Source: Pseudorhodoplanes sp.
GTDB taxonomy: Bacteria > Pseudomonadota > Alphaproteobacteria > Rhizobiales > Xanthobacteraceae
Assembly (NCBI GenBank): GCA_019187085.1
Contig: JABARS010000032.1
Location: 1-64,000, forward strand
DNA length: 64,000 bases
Reading direction: 5' to 3'
The position numbers and the translations under genes are program-made. Positions 1-12,839 of the stretch are shown here, in pieces (position 1 is the stretch's first letter; each line of letters opens with the position of its first letter). The notes beneath the pieces were generated by a model. The model was not told the DNA's origin. It did not search any database and saw nothing but the letters and a program-made list of their open reading frames with translations.

Positions 1-672
<672 letters not shown>

Positions 673-676
673 TCCG

Positions 677-768
677 CCTCATCCTGAGGAACTCGCCGCA
701 GGCGGGTGTCTCGAAGGTTGGGGCGGCCTCATGCTTCGAGACGCGCTTCGCGCTCCTCAGCATGAGGC
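677..768. repeat. REP-like palindromic repeat, family A
   Basis: Between odhB and lpdA lie two imperfect hairpin units built from cctcatcctgaggaa and ttcgagacgcgcttcgcgctcctcagcatgagg. The same words (TCGAGACGC, GCTCCTCA, GGATGAGG) recur near 2218-2321, 11595-11642 and 61081-61190, so this is a dispersed intergenic family. It is transcribed within the presumed odhB-lpdA unit. Confidence 0.75.
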
Positions 769-813
769 CGGGATACAGGCGCGCCTGGGGCGCAAGCAGC
801 GGAAACAAGAGTC

Positions 814-2214
814 ATGTCCTACGATCTCATCGTCATTGGTACCGGACCAGGCGGCTATGTTTGCGCCATTCGCGCAGCCCAGCTCGGCATGAAAGTCGCG
901 GTGGTCGAGAAGCGCGCGACGCACGGCGGCACCTGCCTCAATGTCGGCTGCATTCCCTCAAAAGCATTGCTGCATGCCTCCGAGCTGTTCGAGGAAGCCG
1001 GCCACGCGTTTGCGAAAATGGGTATCGGCGTCGGCAAGCCCAAGCTCGATCTAAAGGCGATGCTCGCCTTCAAGGACGAGGCGGTCGACGGCAACGTCAA
1101 GGGCGTGGATTTCCTGCTCAAGAAGAACAAGATCGATGCCTTTCACGGCACCGGCCGCATCGCGGCGGCGGGCAAGGTCGAAGTCAAAAGTGCGGACGGC
1201 AAGACCCAGGTGCTGGAGACCAAAAGCATTGTCATCGCCACCGGCTCCGATGTCGCGCGGCTGAAAGGCATCGAGATTGACGAGAAGCGCATCGTGTCGT
1301 CCACCGGCGCGCTGGCGCTCGACAAGGTGCCGGAAAAGCTGCTGGTGATCGGCGCCGGCGTCATCGGGCTTGAGCTTGGCTCGGTCTGGCGGCGTCTCGG
1401 CGCGCAGGTGACGGTGGTCGAATTCATGGATGGCATCCTGCCCGGCATGGATTCCGAAGTGCGCAAGCAGGCGCAGCGGCTGTTCGAGAAGCAGGGCATG
1501 AACTTCAAGCTCGGTGCGAAGGTCACCGCTGTCGACACCACCGGCAAGAAGCTGAAGGCGAAGGTCGAGCCGGCGAAAGGCGGCGCGGCGGAGACGGTCG
1601 AGGCGGACGTCGTGCTGGTTGCGATCGGACGCGTGCCCTACACGGAGGAACTCGGCCTGCAGAAGGCGGGCGTTGCGCAGGACGAGCGCGGCTGCGTGAA
1701 GACCGACGCGCATTTTGCGACCAGCGTCGCCGGCATCTACGCAATCGGGGATGCGATCGCGGGCCCGATGCTCGCCCACAAGGCGGAAGACGAGGGCGTT
1801 GCGGTGGCCGAAATCATCGCCGGCAAGGCCGGGCACGTGAACTACGACGTGATCCCGAACGTGGTCTATACCTATCCGGAGATCGCGTCGGTTGGGAAAT
1901 CCGAGGATGAGCTGAAAGCGGCCGGCATCACCTACAATGCCGGCAAGTTTCCGTTCACGGCTAACGGCCGCGCCAAGGCCAACCAGAAGACCGAAGGCTT
2001 TGTGAAGATCCTGGCCGACACGAAGACCGACCGCGTGCTCGGTGTCCATATCGTCGGCGCCGACGCTGGCAACATGATTGCCGAAGCCGCGGTCGCCATG
2101 GAGTTCGGTGCCTCGTCGGAAGACATCGCGCGCACCTGTCACGCGCATCCGACGTTGCCCGAGGCGGTGAAGGAAGCCGCGCTCGCGGTCGACAAGCGCG
2201 CGATTCATATGTGA
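814..2214 (+). CDS. lpdA: Dihydrolipoyl dehydrogenase (E3)
   Basis: This 466-residue flavoprotein re-oxidises dihydrolipoamide for 2-oxo acid dehydrogenase complexes, passing electrons through FAD to NAD+. The FAD-binding GTGPGG is at residues 9-14 and the redox-active disulfide is CLNVGC (Cys41, Cys46). A second dinucleotide-binding motif, [10 protein letters not shown], begins near residue 180, and the C-terminal His-Glu pair of the partner active site is H445-P-T-L-P-E450. Length is typical for the family. The start follows a purine-rich stretch ending in acaagagtc. It lies 141 bp after odhB, across a family A repeat. Confidence 0.95.
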   Translation: MSYDLIVIGTGPGGYVCAIRAAQLGMKVAVVEKRATHGGTCLNVGCIPSKALLHASELFEEAGHAFAKMGIGVGKPKLDLKAMLAFKDEAVDGNVKGVDFLLKKNKIDAFHGTGRIAAAGKVEVKSADGKTQVLETKSIVIATGSDVARLKGIEIDEKRIVSSTGALALDKVPEKLLVIGAGVIGLELGSVWRRLGAQVTVVEFMDGILPGMDSEVRKQAQRLFEKQGMNFKLGAKVTAVDTTGKKLKAKVEPAKGGAAETVEADVVLVAIGRVPYTEELGLQKAGVAQDERGCVKTDAHFATSVAGIYAIGDAIAGPMLAHKAEDEGVAVAEIIAGKAGHVNYDVIPNVVYTYPEIASVGKSEDELKAAGITYNAGKFPFTANGRAKANQKTEGFVKILADTKTDRVLGVHIVGADAGNMIAEAAVAMEFGASSEDIARTCHAHPTLPEAVKEAALAVDKRAIHM

Positions 2215-2217
2215 GAA

Positions 2218-2321
2218 ACCTCGCCCCCTGGGGAGCGGACGACGTCCGCGTCTCGAAGGGTGAGGTTTATATGACGCCCATCCTTGGAGACGCGCGCTGC
2301 ACGCGCTCCTCAGGATGAGGC
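2218..2321. repeat. REP-like palindromic repeats, family A
   Basis: Two palindromic units lie between the convergent lpdA and DUF4337 genes. The first is centred on gcggacgacgtccgc (about 2235-2250), the second is gagacgcgcgctgcacgcgctcctc (cut here for length: arms GAGACGCG and CGCTCCTC) followed by AGGATGAGG. They share the words of the repeat at 677-768. As stable hairpins between convergent genes they may also end transcription or protect 3' ends. Confidence 0.7.
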
Positions 2322-2328
2322 TTTTTCT

Positions 2329-2919
2329 TTAAAACAGATGCACCGCGTGCGGCGCGACCATGGCAACGCCCATGAAGCCCAAGCCCGCCACCGCAAGCGC
2401 GCCCGCGATATAGCTCAGCACCAGCATGCCGGTGATAACGGCGGCGGAGCACAGCACGATCCCGATCTGGAACGCGGCCGAAGCGACCTCGTAGTGGTGA
2501 TACTTCGCCATGGCGGTGTCGCGCTTGTGCTCGGCGTCCTTTGCGCGCGCGGCAAGCTGCCTGCGGCCTTCGCCGGTCTCGGGCTCGTCGTTGTAGCGCG
2601 CGGCGGTCTTCTGCCAAGTATCGATCTGCTTCTCGAGCGAGCTTTTAAGCGCGGGATCGGCAACCGATATAGCGTCGAGCTTGCGCGTCTCGGCGGCGGT
2701 GCCGAGCGTGGTCATGCGGATGGTCTTGGCCTGGAAGAACGCCCACAGGTTCGAGGCCTCGACATTGTAGCTGATGGCCGCGGTCTGCGCGCTCTTGCCG
2801 AGCGTCTCGGAGAAGGCAAGAAACAGGGCGATCACCGCGATCAGAAGCGCGATGCGCTTGTTTTGCCCCGAGATATGCTCGATGTGTTCGGCGTGTTCGA
2901 CTTCCTTGTGCGCGGACAT
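2329..2919 (-). CDS. DUF4337 family membrane protein
   Basis: The product is 196 residues starting MSAHKEVEHAEH, chosen over an upstream in-frame ATG because agggagg sits just before it. A hydrophobic segment (IALLIAVIALFLAFSE) follows the His/Glu-rich N-terminus, then a soluble, charged middle with a predicted helical character, then two hydrophobic segments at the C-terminus. This arrangement and the sequence style match DUF4337, a family of inner-membrane proteins of unknown function. It ends convergently with lpdA and is downstream of xerC on the same strand. Confidence 0.8.
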   Translation of the reverse strand: MSAHKEVEHAEHIEHISGQNKRIALLIAVIALFLAFSETLGKSAQTAAISYNVEASNLWAFFQAKTIRMTTLGTAAETRKLDAISVADPALKSSLEKQIDTWQKTAARYNDEPETGEGRRQLAARAKDAEHKRDTAMAKYHHYEVASAAFQIGIVLCSAAVITGMLVLSYIAGALAVAGLGFMGVAMVAPHAVHLF

Positions 2920-3003
2920 GCGTCCTCCCTGCGGCCTGGTGTCGCTCTCATGCGCACAAGAATGCCCGCATGCAAGACGCAGGAAGGCCGATTTACGCAA
3001 AAT

Positions 3004-3942
3004 TTATGCGCGCGGATGCGCGGCCCGGTAGGCGTCCATCAGCCGCTCGGTGTCGACGGCGGTATAGATCTGCGTGGTCGAGAGCGAGGCGTGGCCGAGC
3101 AGCTCCTGGATCGCGCGCAGATCGCCGCCGCGCGAGAGAAGGTGCGTCGCGAAGGAATGGCGCAACGCGTGCGGCGTTGCGGTATCCGGCAAACCGAGCG
3201 CGCCGCGCAGCCGCTCCATCGCAAGCTGGATGATGCGCGGCGATAGCGGGCCGCCCTTGGCGCCGACGAACAGCGGGCTGTCCGCCGGCAGGTCGTAGGG
3301 GCAGGCGGCGACGTAATCGGCGACGAGCTGCAGCACGTTTTGCAGGACCGGCACCATGCGCGCCTTGTTGCCCTTGCCGGTCACGGTCAGCGTGTCGCCT
3401 TCACCGGGCTTGGGCACCTCGCCGCGTTTGAGCGACAGCGCCTCGGCGATGCGCAGGCCGGAGCCGTAAAGAAGCGCGAGCACGGCGGCGTCGCGCGCGA
3501 GAATCCAGGGTGCTCGTTCCTCGCCGGCGCGCAGATCGACGTCGGTGATGCGCTTTGCGGTCGGCACGGCGAGCGGCTTGGGTAGCGATCTTGCGATTTT
3601 CGGCGCGCGCACGGCGGCGAGCGCGGCAAGCTTACCGTTGCCGGCACGTTCGAGAAAGCGCGCGAAGGAGCGTACGCCGGCCAGCGCGCGCATGAGCGTG
3701 CGGGCACCGACATCCTGCGCACGCCGCGCAGCCATGAAGGCGCGCACGTCCTGCGGGGTCAGCGCCCCGAGGTTGGCAAGCGTCGGCGGGGTGCCGAGAT
3801 GGCCGGTGAGGAAGGTGAGGAACTGCGTGACGTCGCGCAGATAGGCCTCGCAGGTTTTCGGCGACATGCGTCGTTCTGCGCTCAGGGACGTGAGCCAGCG
3901 CTTTATTTCGGCAGCGACATCGGGGGAAAATTGATTAGTCAT
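3004..3942 (-). CDS. xerC: Tyrosine recombinase XerC
   Basis: This is a 312-residue tyrosine recombinase with an N-terminal SAM-like DNA-binding domain and a C-terminal catalytic domain. The catalytic set is complete: R164 (GSGLRIAEAL), K190 (TGKGNKAR), H258 and R261 (HALRHSF), H284 (LLGHASL) and Y293 (QIYT). Size and sequence fit the chromosome dimer resolution enzymes XerC/XerD that act at dif with FtsK; XerC is preferred over XerD from overall style and from its place beside priA, a common neighbourhood in this group. Start is uncertain between ATG at 3942 and ATG at 3948; neither has a good Shine-Dalgarno and a repeat abuts both. Confidence 0.88.
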   Translation of the reverse strand: MTNQFSPDVAAEIKRWLTSLSAERRMSPKTCEAYLRDVTQFLTFLTGHLGTPPTLANLGALTPQDVRAFMAARRAQDVGARTLMRALAGVRSFARFLERAGNGKLAALAAVRAPKIARSLPKPLAVPTAKRITDVDLRAGEERAPWILARDAAVLALLYGSGLRIAEALSLKRGEVPKPGEGDTLTVTGKGNKARMVPVLQNVLQLVADYVAACPYDLPADSPLFVGAKGGPLSPRIIQLAMERLRGALGLPDTATPHALRHSFATHLLSRGGDLRAIQELLGHASLSTTQIYTAVDTERLMDAYRAAHPRA

Positions 3943-3949
3943 GCTCATC

Positions 3950-4051
3950 GTCGTCCCGAGCGGGCGAGCGAAGCGAGCGCAAGCCGGGACCGGTAGCTGT
4001 CGCCCAAGGTCCCGGGTCGCGCGCCTTCGGCGCTTGCCCGGGACGACGATG
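3950..4051. repeat. Palindromic repeat, family B, between xerC and priA
   Basis: The divergent xerC-priA gap is filled by an inverted-repeat element with outer arms cgtcgtcccg and cgggacgacg. Inner hairpins are gcgagcgaagcgagcgc and gcgcgccttcggcgc. It differs from the TCGAGACGC-type repeats. The promoters of both flanking genes must lie in or beside it, which makes the element's position notable. Confidence 0.7.
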
Positions 4052-4104
4052 CCGTATGTTTCTTCACCCTTCCTTAAACGCACGGAATCGGGCGAACTGG
4101 GCCC

Positions 4105-6267
4105 ATGCGTATTGTCGATGTCGTCGTCCCGCTCGCGCTCGACCAAGCCTATTCCTATCGGGTTCCGAAGGACATGGCGCTGGCCGCGGGCGACGTCGTG
4201 AGCGTGCCGCTTGGTCAGGCGCATTATACCGGCGTCGTCTGGGGCGAGGGAAATCCGCGGCCCGGTCTGCATAACAGGCTGAAAGACGTCGCGGAGAAGC
4301 TCGATGTCCCGCCGCTGAAGGACGAACTGCGCGACTTCGTCGACTGGGTGTCTGGCTATACGCTCGGCGCACGCGGCACGGTGCTGCGCATGACGCTGCG
4401 CATGGGCGAGCATCTGGGCCCCGCGCGCGAACGCGTCGGCGTGCGCCTTGCCGGATCGCCGCCGCAGCGCATGACGGTAGCGCGCCGGCGTGCGCTCGCG
4501 CTTCTCGCCGACGGCATGCTGCGCGCAAAGGCCGATGCCGCGCAGGAAGCCGGCGTCTCGGTCGGAGTGATCGACGGGCTGATCGACGAGGGCACACTGG
4601 AGACGGTCGTGCTGCCGCCCGATCCGGTCGCCGCGCCGCCCGATCCGGCTTTTGCCGTGCCCGACCTCACCGATGCGCAGCGCGCTGCTGCCGATGCATT
4701 GCGCGCCGGCGTGCATGCAGGATTCTCCGCAACGCTCATCGACGGCGTGACCGGCTCCGGCAAGACGGAAGTCTATTTCGAGGCGGCGGCCGAAGCGCTG
4801 CGCGCCGGACGGCAATGCCTGATCCTGATGCCGGAGATCGCGCTCACCACGCAATTCCTCGACCGCTTCGCCGCGCGCTTCGGCGTGCCGCCTGCCGAAT
4901 GGCATTCGCAGCTTACCCCGCGCAAACGGGCGCGCACCTGGCGCGCGGTCGCCGACGGCGAGGTCAAGGTGATCACCGGCGCACGCTCGGCCTTGTTCCT
5001 GCCCTATGCCGATCTTGGGTTGATCGTCGTCGACGAAGAGCATGACCAGGCCTACAAACAGGAAGACGGCGTGCATTACCACGCGCGCGACATGGCGGTG
5101 GTGCGCGCGAGCCTGTGCCGGATTCCGGTGATCCTGTCGTCGGCGACGCCGGCGGTCGAAAGCGAGGTCAACGCGCGGCGCGGCCGCTACCGGCGGCTGC
5201 ATCTGCCGGAGCGGTTCGGCGGGCAGGCGATGCCGCAGGTCGAGGCGATTGATCTCACGCGCGAAGGCCCGCCGCGCGGGCGCTTCATTGCGCCGCGCCT
5301 TGCCGAAGCGATGACGGTCGCGCTTGAACGCGGTGAACAGGTGCTATTGTTTCTCAACCGCCGCGGCTATGCGCCGCTGACGCTGTGCCGCGCCTGCGGC
5401 TTTCGCCTCGCCTGTCCGAATTGCGACGCCTGGCTGGTCGATCACCGTTTCCGCCGCCGGCTGGTCTGCCATCATTGCGGCTTCGCGATGCCGCCGCCGG
5501 AGACCTGCCCGAAATGCGAAGCGAAGGATTCGTTCGCCGCCGTCGGTCCGGGCGTCGAGCGCCTGCATGAAGAGGTCGCCGCGCTGTTTCCCGGCAAGCG
5601 CATCATCGTCCTCTCCAGCGATCTCGTGGAATCGACGGAGCGGCTGCGCGCCGAACTCGACCAGGTGGCGGCCGGTGAGTTCGACATCGTCATCGGCACC
5701 CAGCTTGTCGCCAAGGGCCACCATTTCCCCAAGCTCAATCTCGCCGGCATCGTCGATGCCGATCTCGGGCTCGCCAATGGCGATCCGCGCGCCGCCGAGC
5801 GCACGTTCCAGCTTCTGCATCAGGTCGCCGGCCGCGCCGGCCGCGAAGCGGGTCGCGGCGTCGCCTATCTGCAGACGCACCAGCCCGAACATCCGGTGAT
5901 GCGCGCGCTCGTGCTCGGCGACCGTGCGGCCTTCTACGACACGCAGATCGAGGAACGCGAGCGCACCGGCTATCCGCCGTTCGGGCGGCTTGCCGCGCTG
6001 ATCGTCTCCGGCGGCGACAGGCACGAAACCGAAAGCTTCGCACGCAAGATCGCCGCCTGCACGCCGCTCGACGAGGCGGTGCGCGTGCTCGGGCCGGCTG
6101 AGGCTCCGCTCGCCATCGTGCGCGGGCGTTACCGGTTCCGCCTCTTGGTGAAATCGCCGCGCAATTACGACCTTTCCGGCTATCTGCGCGGCTGGCTCGC
6201 TGAGGCGCCGAAGACGCGCGGCACGCTCAAGCTGGAAGTGGACGTCGATCCGCAGAGCTTTTTGTGA
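4105..6267 (+). CDS. priA: Primosomal helicase PriA
   Basis: The 720-residue product is the 3'-5' helicase that restarts stalled replication forks by loading DnaB. An N-terminal 3' DNA-binding domain is followed by helicase lobes with Walker A GSGKT (residues 217-221) and Walker B DEEH (310-313). A zinc region with four C-x2-C pairs (eight cysteines, about residues 428-472) interrupts the helicase, as is diagnostic for PriA. The C-terminal domain is present and the length is normal. It is divergent from xerC; both proteins act in replication and chromosome maintenance. Confidence 0.96.
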   Translation: MRIVDVVVPLALDQAYSYRVPKDMALAAGDVVSVPLGQAHYTGVVWGEGNPRPGLHNRLKDVAEKLDVPPLKDELRDFVDWVSGYTLGARGTVLRMTLRMGEHLGPARERVGVRLAGSPPQRMTVARRRALALLADGMLRAKADAAQEAGVSVGVIDGLIDEGTLETVVLPPDPVAAPPDPAFAVPDLTDAQRAAADALRAGVHAGFSATLIDGVTGSGKTEVYFEAAAEALRAGRQCLILMPEIALTTQFLDRFAARFGVPPAEWHSQLTPRKRARTWRAVADGEVKVITGARSALFLPYADLGLIVVDEEHDQAYKQEDGVHYHARDMAVVRASLCRIPVILSSATPAVESEVNARRGRYRRLHLPERFGGQAMPQVEAIDLTREGPPRGRFIAPRLAEAMTVALERGEQVLLFLNRRGYAPLTLCRACGFRLACPNCDAWLVDHRFRRRLVCHHCGFAMPPPETCPKCEAKDSFAAVGPGVERLHEEVAALFPGKRIIVLSSDLVESTERLRAELDQVAAGEFDIVIGTQLVAKGHHFPKLNLAGIVDADLGLANGDPRAAERTFQLLHQVAGRAGREAGRGVAYLQTHQPEHPVMRALVLGDRAAFYDTQIEERERTGYPPFGRLAALIVSGGDRHETESFARKIAACTPLDEAVRVLGPAEAPLAIVRGRYRFRLLVKSPRNYDLSGYLRGWLAEAPKTRGTLKLEVDVDPQSFL

Positions 6268-6291
6268 GGCGAGGTGCCGTGAGGCCCGTCT

Positions 6292-6606
6292 TCACGCCAC
6301 AAGCTTCAGCCCGACGATCCCGGCCAGGATGAGCCCGATGCAGGCAAGCCGCAGCGCGGTCGTCGGTTCGTTGAACAGCACGATACTGAGAATGACCGTG
6401 CCCACGGCGCCGATGCCGGTCCACACCGCATAGGCCGTGCCGACCGGCAGGGATTTCAGCGCCAGGCCGAGGAAGGCGAGGCTCAGGACCATCGCCAGGA
6501 CGGTGCCGACGGACGGCCACAGGCGGGAGAAGCCTTCGGTGTATTTGAGGCCGATCGCCCAGCCGATTTCCAGAAGCCCGGCAACGAACAGATAGGTCCA
6601 CGCCAT
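6292..6606 (-). CDS. gdx: Guanidinium exporter Gdx (SugE), SMR family
   Basis: This is a 104-residue small multidrug resistance protein with four hydrophobic helices. Glu13 in the first helix is the conserved proton/substrate site. The segment [18 protein letters not shown] is the hallmark of the SugE/Gdx branch, which exports guanidinium in exchange for protons, rather than of the broad-spectrum EmrE branch. The start has aaggagag seven bases upstream. The guanidine-II riboswitch at 6653-6704 on the same strand independently supports the guanidinium assignment. The gene converges on priA with a 24-bp gap. Confidence 0.95.
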   Translation of the reverse strand: MAWTYLFVAGLLEIGWAIGLKYTEGFSRLWPSVGTVLAMVLSLAFLGLALKSLPVGTAYAVWTGIGAVGTVILSIVLFNEPTTALRLACIGLILAGIVGLKLVA

Positions 6607-6652
6607 GACGGAACTCTCCTTTCAGGGTGTCCGCGAAAAGCAAACACGCGCT

Positions 6653-6704
6653 GGCAGGGTCGTCCCCACCGATGTCCGGAATTGAAGACGAGGTCGTCCC
6701 CGTC
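6653..6704 (-). promoter_or_regulatory. Guanidine-II (mini-ykkC) riboswitch
   Basis: On the minus strand two 7-bp hairpins each carry the tetraloop ACGA. The first is GACGGGG-ACGA-CCTCGTC (6704-6687) and the second GGTGGGG-ACGA-CCCTGCC (6670-6653), separated by 16 nt. Paired hairpins with ACGR loops are the defining structure of the guanidine-II class, whose loops dock through their CG bases around guanidinium. It lies 46 nt upstream of the gdx start codon, whose RBS is at about 6612-6619, consistent with translational control. The family and role are established knowledge; the match is by eye. Confidence 0.9.
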
Positions 6705-6710
6705 GCCGGG

Positions 6711-6738
6711 GATATAGGCCCGGGCGGGCCCGCTTCAA
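6711..6738 (-). promoter_or_regulatory. Candidate sigma-70 promoter for the guanidine-II/gdx transcript
   Basis: On the minus strand TTGAAG (6738-6733) and TATATC (6716-6711) are separated by 16 bp, each matching four of six consensus bases. Transcription would start about 7 nt downstream, near 6704, which is the first base of the first riboswitch hairpin. That agreement supports the call. Confidence 0.55.
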
Positions 6739-6816
6739 TCGCCGGTCCGGGAGCCGCTTGCGGCCAAAGGTCCCCGAAAAGCCCGCCCTTTCGATCAATT
6801 CCGGAGCGCCCCTGTG

Positions 6817-6845
6817 TTGCACCGCGGGTGCCCGTGTGTTAGCTA
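6817..6845 (+). promoter_or_regulatory. Weak candidate promoter for the atp operon
   Basis: TTGCAC (6817-6822) and TAGCTA (6840-6845) are 17 bp apart, 141 bp ahead of atpH. The -35 fits moderately and the -10 poorly. The operon promoter must lie between the gdx riboswitch and 6985, but this particular site is only a suggestion. Confidence 0.25.
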
Positions 6846-6985
6846 CCCGCTCGATTTCGCAAGGGTTCCGGGCCGCCCCCCGTGAGGTTCGGCGAAATCG
6901 GAATTCCCTCTTGGATTCCAATGGTTTGCGCCGCGCTTCCCCGCGATGGCGTCGGGCCTGCGGATTGCACATTTCTGGGCTCCCC

Positions 6986-9075
<2,090 letters not shown>

Positions 9076-9087
9076 GTGAAGGTTTTC

Positions 9088-9198
9088 ACCTTCCCCGCTT
9101 GCGGGGGAGGTCGACCGGCCGCAAGGCCGGTCGGGAGGGGGAAGTCCAGCACGAGTTTCGCCCCCTCCCTAACCCTCCCCCGCAAGCGGGGGAGGGGA
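9088..9198. repeat. Palindromic repeat, family C, inside the atp operon
   Basis: The atpA-atpG gap holds an inverted repeat with outer arms ccccgcttgcgggggagg and ccctcccccgcaagcggggg, enclosing a second hairpin accggccgcaaggccggt. It shows no coding potential and belongs to a different family from the TCGAGACGC and GTCGTCCCG repeats. Hairpins in an intercistronic mRNA region could adjust the relative amounts of subunits. Confidence 0.75.
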
Positions 9199-9231
9199 CA
9201 GGACTGAGTAAGAGGATAGACAGAGACCGAT

Positions 9232-10113
9232 ATGGCCAGCCTCAAGGACATGCGCGTGCGCATCGCCGCGACCAAGGCGACGCAGAAGATCACCAAGGCG
9301 ATGCAGATGGTCGCCGCCTCCAAGCTGCGGCGCGCGCAGGCCACCGCCGAGGCCGCGCGTCCCTTCGCCGAGCGCATGGAAAAGGTGCTGGGCAACATTG
9401 CATCGACCGTGACCGATCTTGAGTCCGCGCCGAAGCTGCTCGGCGGCACCGGCCGCGACCAGGTCCATCTGCTGGTCGTGTGCACCGGCGAGCGCGGCCT
9501 GTGCGGCCCGTTCAACTCGGCGATCGTGCGCCTTGCGCGCGAGCGCGCGACCGCGCTGATGAGCGAAGGTAAAGAGGTCAAGATTTTCTGCGTCGGCCGT
9601 AAGGGCCACGAGCAGCTGCGCCGCAACTTCGAAAAGCAGATCATCGAGACCGTCGATCTGCGCGGCGTGCGCAATCTGCAATTCGAGCACGCCGAGGGGA
9701 TCGCGAGCAAAGTCATCGCGCTGTTCGAGCAGGGCGGTTTCGACGTGGCGACGCTGTTCTTCTCCCGGTTCAAGTCGGTCATCGCGCAGGTGCCGACCGC
9801 GCTGCAGATCGTTCCGCCGGTGTTCGAGGCCAAAAAAGAAGCGGCTGCCGGCGCCGAGGCATCCTACGAATACGAGCCCGATGAGCTTGAGATTCTCGGC
9901 GAGCTTCTGCCGCGCAATCTCGCCGTGCAAGTATTCCGCGCGCTGCTCGAGAACAACGCTTCGTTCTACGGCGCGCAGATGACGGCGATGGACAACGCCA
10001 CGCGCAACGCCGGCGACATGATCCGCAAGCAGACCATCACCTATAACCGCACGCGCCAGGCGATGATCACGAAGGAACTCATCGAGATCATCTCCGGCGC
10101 CGAGGCGCTTTAA
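9232..10113 (+). CDS. atpG: F1F0 ATP synthase subunit gamma
   Basis: The 293-residue product is the rotating central stalk subunit. The N-terminal helix [20 protein letters not shown] and the C-terminal helix with [12 protein letters not shown] and [12 protein letters not shown] form the coiled-coil shaft that sits in the alpha3-beta3 ring. The length is normal. The start lies 156 bp after atpA, across the family C repeat, and atpD follows after 25 bp. Confidence 0.97.
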   Translation: MASLKDMRVRIAATKATQKITKAMQMVAASKLRRAQATAEAARPFAERMEKVLGNIASTVTDLESAPKLLGGTGRDQVHLLVVCTGERGLCGPFNSAIVRLARERATALMSEGKEVKIFCVGRKGHEQLRRNFEKQIIETVDLRGVRNLQFEHAEGIASKVIALFEQGGFDVATLFFSRFKSVIAQVPTALQIVPPVFEAKKEAAAGAEASYEYEPDELEILGELLPRNLAVQVFRALLENNASFYGAQMTAMDNATRNAGDMIRKQTITYNRTRQAMITKELIEIISGAEAL

Positions 10114-10126
10114 TTCGAGATTGTAG

Positions 10127-11587
<1,461 letters not shown>

Positions 11588-11594
11588 CGCAGTC

Positions 11595-11642
11595 GCCTCG
11601 CCCTTCGAGACGCCGGCCTGCGGCCGGCTCCTCAGGGTGAGG
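11595..11642. repeat. REP-like palindromic repeat, family A, between atpD and atpC
   Basis: A single hairpin unit, cctcgcccttcgagacgc / gctcctcagggtgagg around gccggcctgcggccggc, fills the atpD-atpC gap. It shares TCGAGACGC and GCTCCTCA with the repeats near 677, 2218 and 61081. It is the second repeat within the atp operon, and of a different family from the one at 9088. Confidence 0.75.
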
Positions 11643-11664
11643 AAAGAGACAAGCGAGAATATAC

Positions 11665-12075
11665 ATGACCACCTTCCAGTTCGATCTCGTCTCGCCGGAA
11701 AAGCTTTTGTTCTCGGATGAAGTCGAGCAGGTCGATGTGCCCGGCGCCGAAGGCGATTTCGGCGTGTTCGCGGGACACGCGCCGATGGTGTCGATGGTCC
11801 GCCCTGGCATCCTCACGGTGAGAGCCGGCGGCAGCGAGCAGAAGATCGTCGTGCTCGGCGGCTTCGCCGAAGTATCGGCCAAGGGCTTGACGGTGCTCGC
11901 CGACATCGCGAGCTCGGTCGAGGATCTCGATCGAGTCGCGCTCGCCGCGCAGATCAAGGCGGCGGAGGAGCGGATCGCGCAGATGGAGCAGGGCTCCGCG
12001 CTCGACAAGGAAATCTGGCGTCTCGATCATTTCAAGACCGTGCAGATGCAGCTTACCGGCACGGCGATGCATTGA
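11665..12075 (+). CDS. atpC: F1F0 ATP synthase subunit epsilon
   Basis: The 136-residue product is the regulatory epsilon subunit. The N-terminal beta-sandwich contains the conserved [19 protein letters not shown] segment, followed by a C-terminal helical region ([15 protein letters not shown]) that can inhibit ATP hydrolysis. It is the last gene of the operon, 77 bp after atpD, and is followed at once by a strong terminator. Confidence 0.96.
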   Translation: MTTFQFDLVSPEKLLFSDEVEQVDVPGAEGDFGVFAGHAPMVSMVRPGILTVRAGGSEQKIVVLGGFAEVSAKGLTVLADIASSVEDLDRVALAAQIKAAEERIAQMEQGSALDKEIWRLDHFKTVQMQLTGTAMH

Positions 12076-12099
12076 TCGCGCCGACGGTTCGGAATTGAG

Positions 12100-12131
12100 A
12101 AGGCCGGGCAATGCCCGGCCTTTGTCTTTTT
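12100..12131 (+). terminator. Rho-independent terminator of the atp operon
   Basis: A 10-bp perfect stem AAGGCCGGGC / GCCCGGCCTT with an AAT loop is followed by TGTCTTTTT. It lies 25 bp after the atpC stop codon. Confidence 0.9.
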
Positions 12132-12255
12132 CCGAGCGGCGGAAACGACCCCGCCATTGCCGGATTTGCCGCCGGCACGGTCACGCCCTCGATTGTCGCA
12201 GTTTCATGGGCGGCTTCACGACTCGCCCTGCGACCAAACGCCCTGGGGACGCGCT

Positions 12256-12756
12256 TTAGACGAGATGCGCGAAGGCCTTCACGACCTCTTCGTAGACCGG
12301 TCTTTTGAACGGGATGATCAGGCGCGGCAAGTTCGCGACCGGTTCCCACCGCCAGGCGATGAATTCCGGCTTGTGATGTCCGCCGCCGGGATGCGCGATG
12401 TCGATCTCGCTGTCGTTGCCGGTGAAGCGCAGCGCGAACCATTTCTGCTTCTGGCCGCGATACCTGCCTTTCCAGACCTGCCCGACGATGTCGCGCGGAA
12501 TGTCGTAGGTGAGCCATTCTCCGATCTCGCCGAGCTTCTCGACCGACCGGACATTGGTCTCCTCGTAGAGTTCGCGCAAGGCCGCCGGCCAGGCATCCTC
12601 GCCTTCGTCGATACCACCCTGCGGCATCTGCCAGACATGCACTTCGTCGATGTGCTCGGGGCCGTCCTTGCGCCGTCCGATGAAGGCGAGGCCTTTGCGG
12701 TTGAGCAGCATCACGCCGACGCAGGGACGATAGGGCAGATCTTCGAACCGGGTCAT
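12256..12756 (-). CDS. rppH: RNA pyrophosphohydrolase (Nudix)
   Basis: At 166 residues this Nudix hydrolase removes pyrophosphate from mRNA 5' ends to begin decay. The Nudix box [20 protein letters not shown] fits G-x5-E-x7-R-E-x2-E-E; the usual glycine after this is asparagine (ETNV). The N-terminal [11 protein letters not shown] and the WQMPQGG lead-in are typical of RppH/IalA proteins. It is the last gene of a long minus-strand string and faces the atp operon terminator. Confidence 0.92.
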   Translation of the reverse strand: MTRFEDLPYRPCVGVMLLNRKGLAFIGRRKDGPEHIDEVHVWQMPQGGIDEGEDAWPAALRELYEETNVRSVEKLGEIGEWLTYDIPRDIVGQVWKGRYRGQKQKWFALRFTGNDSEIDIAHPGGGHHKPEFIAWRWEPVANLPRLIIPFKRPVYEEVVKAFAHLV

Positions 12757-12839
12757 TGTGATTCCGACAGACAGGAAAGGAGGAATGCAGCCATCGTGAT
12801 AGCGGCAGGCACGGCGCGAATCGAGATCGTGCCTCGCGC

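Noticed and set aside
3948-5202. Long upstream extension of the xerC frame antisense to priA
   Set aside because: The extra 418 codons have no recombinase similarity, are rich in Arg/His as expected for antisense of GC-rich coding DNA, and lie over priA.
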